Below are positions 45,801 through 46,394 of a stretch of DNA of 46,394 nt, piece by piece. The position numbers were made by a program, and so were the translations under genes. The stretch's first letter is position 1, and every line of letters begins with the position of its first letter. Source of the stretch: a virus; IMG/VR virus record IMGVR_UViG_3300036826_000347, positions 1 to 46,394 of that record; one strand, given 5' to 3'. The notes under the pieces are model-generated. The model made no database searches, was not told the DNA's origin, and was given only the letters and a program-made list of their open reading frames with translations.

Positions 45801-46394
45801 GATGTCGGGAACATTGGCGGGTGCGGCGGCGCTGGGAATTGCTGCTGCAGGCTTGGCCCTACTTGCTCCGGCTCTGGTTGCTTTGGGAAAGCAGTCGTGG
45901 GGAGAGATCCTCAAGAGTCTGATCGTATTGGGAGCGGCACTTACCATTCTCGGGGTTGCCGGAGCAGCACTTTCTCCGGTGATTCCTGCTCTGATCGGTC
46001 TGGGTGCTGCTTTGGTTTTGATCGGTGGCGGTCTTGCTCTTGCCGGTGCTGGTATTGCGTTGATTGGTGTCGGTCTCAGCGCGATTGCGGTAGCGGGTCC
46101 GACAGCAATCGGGATTTTGATTACCGCGCTGACGCAATTCCAGGAAGCGATTATCAAGAATGCGAAACTGATCATTCTCGGCTTGTTGGAGATTGTTCGG
46201 GCGCTGGCTGATACAGCACCGCAATTCGTCGATGCCCTGCTCAAGATTATCGATTCATTGCTCGACGCGATTATCAGATCTTCGCCGAAGATCGCCGAGG
46301 CGTTTGAAGCTTTGATGGCTTTGGTCTTGCATGTTATGCATACTAATCAACCGAAGATCATTCAAGCTGGATTCGATATGCTGGTTGCGTTACT
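42892..46394 (+). CDS. Tape measure protein, N-terminal part
   Basis: The frame opens at ATG 42892 (with GGAAGGAGG 11 bases before it) and remains open to the window end, at least 1167 residues. It starts with VVAMSFESSKFESGVNSAINALEKLKSAL and contains NLNAVQTILANTQAAGTKLKDVNAALKELNDYSDKTIYNFSQMAKNIGTFTAAGVDL, typical of siphovirus tape measures. From about residue 840 four or five hydrophobic repeats of about 60 residues appear (KGLGAIAIGLGILIAGMKLMPPG and similar). Its length sets tail length. The 3' end is missing. Confidence 0.95.
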   Translation, partial: MPTIDDKVVAMSFESSKFESGVNSAINALEKLKSALHFPAAGKGLDDINAAAKRVDLGFISRGIDAVKNALGSLRLVGLGVLTHLANMAVDAGIRFAKAFTLDPIKAGFSEYTTNLNAVQTILANTQAAGTKLKDVNAALKELNDYSDKTIYNFSQMAKNIGTFTAAGVDLKTATGAIKGIANLAALSGSNAEQASTAMYQLSQAISAGRVNLQDWNSVVNAGMGGTVFQRALAQTAEAMGTLDKGAVKLTGSMKNVTINGENFRASVASKPGEKSWLTSDVLVKTLEQFTGDLSKAELKAQGFNDAQIKAIQQTAKTAMHAATEVKTLSGVLDTAKETAGSGWAQTWQIIFGDFGEAKVLFTNVSNAINGFISASADARNKVLGDWKALGGRTLLIDSIRTAFHNLSMVVAPIKEAFRDIFPAKTGKDLYELTQRFHEFAEALKPSPETIENLKRTFKGLFALLDIGKQVISGIFTVFGRLFGAVGDGSGSFLEITGNIGDFIVKIDQALKKGDGLHKFFETIGDILAVPIKMLGLLGAALANLFSGFSSGGFSGQMDDVSRSMTPLQKVIEGIVTAWNNMLDALSNSGKVLAPAFKAIADLLSGLGIALGEAAKNMNFEAILAVIRTGLFGGLVLMFKKFLGKGTLADQLGGVGGGIIKNIAGTFKALEGSMVALQQNIKADTLKKIAIAIGILAASVLALSFVDPDRLKSSLAAMTVAFGQLLGAMAILGNITKTVGFIKMPVIAASMIMLAGAIDALSIAVVILSRLSWEDLLKGLGGVAALLGTIVAAVGPLSANSAGMIKAGIGISAIAVALNLLALAVRQFAGMNMSELGKGLGAIAIGLGILIAGMKLMPPGMALSGAGLVAVAFGLRVLAGAVEKFGGMDWKTIGKGMVGIGGGLLVIATAMRLMPSNMVLTAAGLVIVSFALGKIADAIGQMGGMSIREIAKGLGTLAGSLVILAAALYAMSGTLAGAAALGIAAAGLALLAPALVALGKQSWGEILKSLIVLGAALTILGVAGAALSPVIPALIGLGAALVLIGGGLALAGAGIALIGVGLSAIAVAGPTAIGILITALTQFQEAIIKNAKLIILGLLEIVRALADTAPQFVDALLKIIDSLLDAIIRSSPKIAEAFEALMALVLHVMHTNQPKIIQAGFDMLVAL

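Noticed and set aside
45369-46244. 291-residue minus-strand frame opposite the tape measure gene
   Set aside because: Its Pro/Ala/Ile-rich sequence is the reverse reading of the Gly/Ala/Leu-rich tape measure repeats.

Overview
The window is a nearly complete tailed-phage (siphovirus) genome. Every gene I support lies on the + strand, packed with ATGA/TAATG overlaps. The left edge cuts the distal tail protein and the right edge cuts the tape measure gene. The map is therefore probably circularly permuted, missing only the piece between those two ends. Protein families typical of actinobacteriophages point to an actinobacterial host: a ReqiPepy6 Gp37-like tail protein, two DUF6353-like proteins, an Rpf/transglycosylase-like secreted enzyme, the terminase-linked HNH endonuclease and the small membrane proteins beside it. 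The DNA looks only moderately GC-rich and the fibre/HNH region is AT-richer. The host genus cannot be told from the sequence.

Layout. 1-1.4 kb: end of the tail module. 1.4-5.8 kb: very small genes and structured RNAs, with seven copies of one promoter architecture (TCGCA-type box, 13 bp, TATAAT). Four copies drive single small genes, each followed by its own intrinsic terminator. Three sit directly upstream of 66-79 nt putative small RNAs. Larger folded RNA candidates lie at 3094-3260, 5116-5228 and 5233-5417. 5.8-13.4 kb: membrane/DUF6353 genes, then a 1249-residue SF3 helicase-AEP primase-family B polymerase fusion and an SSB-like protein. 13.4-19.3 kb: small conserved genes, four more folded RNA candidates (14255-14586 and 16010-16102), a secreted Rpf-like muralytic enzyme, an SNF2-type helicase and a degenerate NUMOD4/HNH protein.

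19.4-26.3 kb: a BppU-like plus collagen-like fibre pair, VRR-NUC and RecB/Cas4-like nucleases, an intact homing HNH endonuclease, and a large HTH protein with the DFDGD signature of double-psi-beta-barrel RNA polymerases. Its 5' end is frameshifted by a 4-bp duplication. 26.3-26.65 kb: non-coding, palindrome-rich DNA, the best cos/packaging candidate. 26.7-46.4 kb: small terminase, HNH, holin-like proteins, CHAP endolysin, connector, a second BppU/collagen/LamG fibre set, a 2H-phosphoesterase fusion, large terminase, portal, protease-capsid fusion, connectors, two paralogous major tail proteins around a tail assembly chaperone, collar and glycine-rich fibres, tail completion protein and tape measure protein.

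Reading: replication relies on the three-in-one polymerase, SSB and helicase; packaging and morphogenesis follow the HK97-like plan. The unusual layer is RNA-based: a reused promoter cassette array plus at least seven folded RNA candidates whose stems I could check base by base but whose class I do not recognise.
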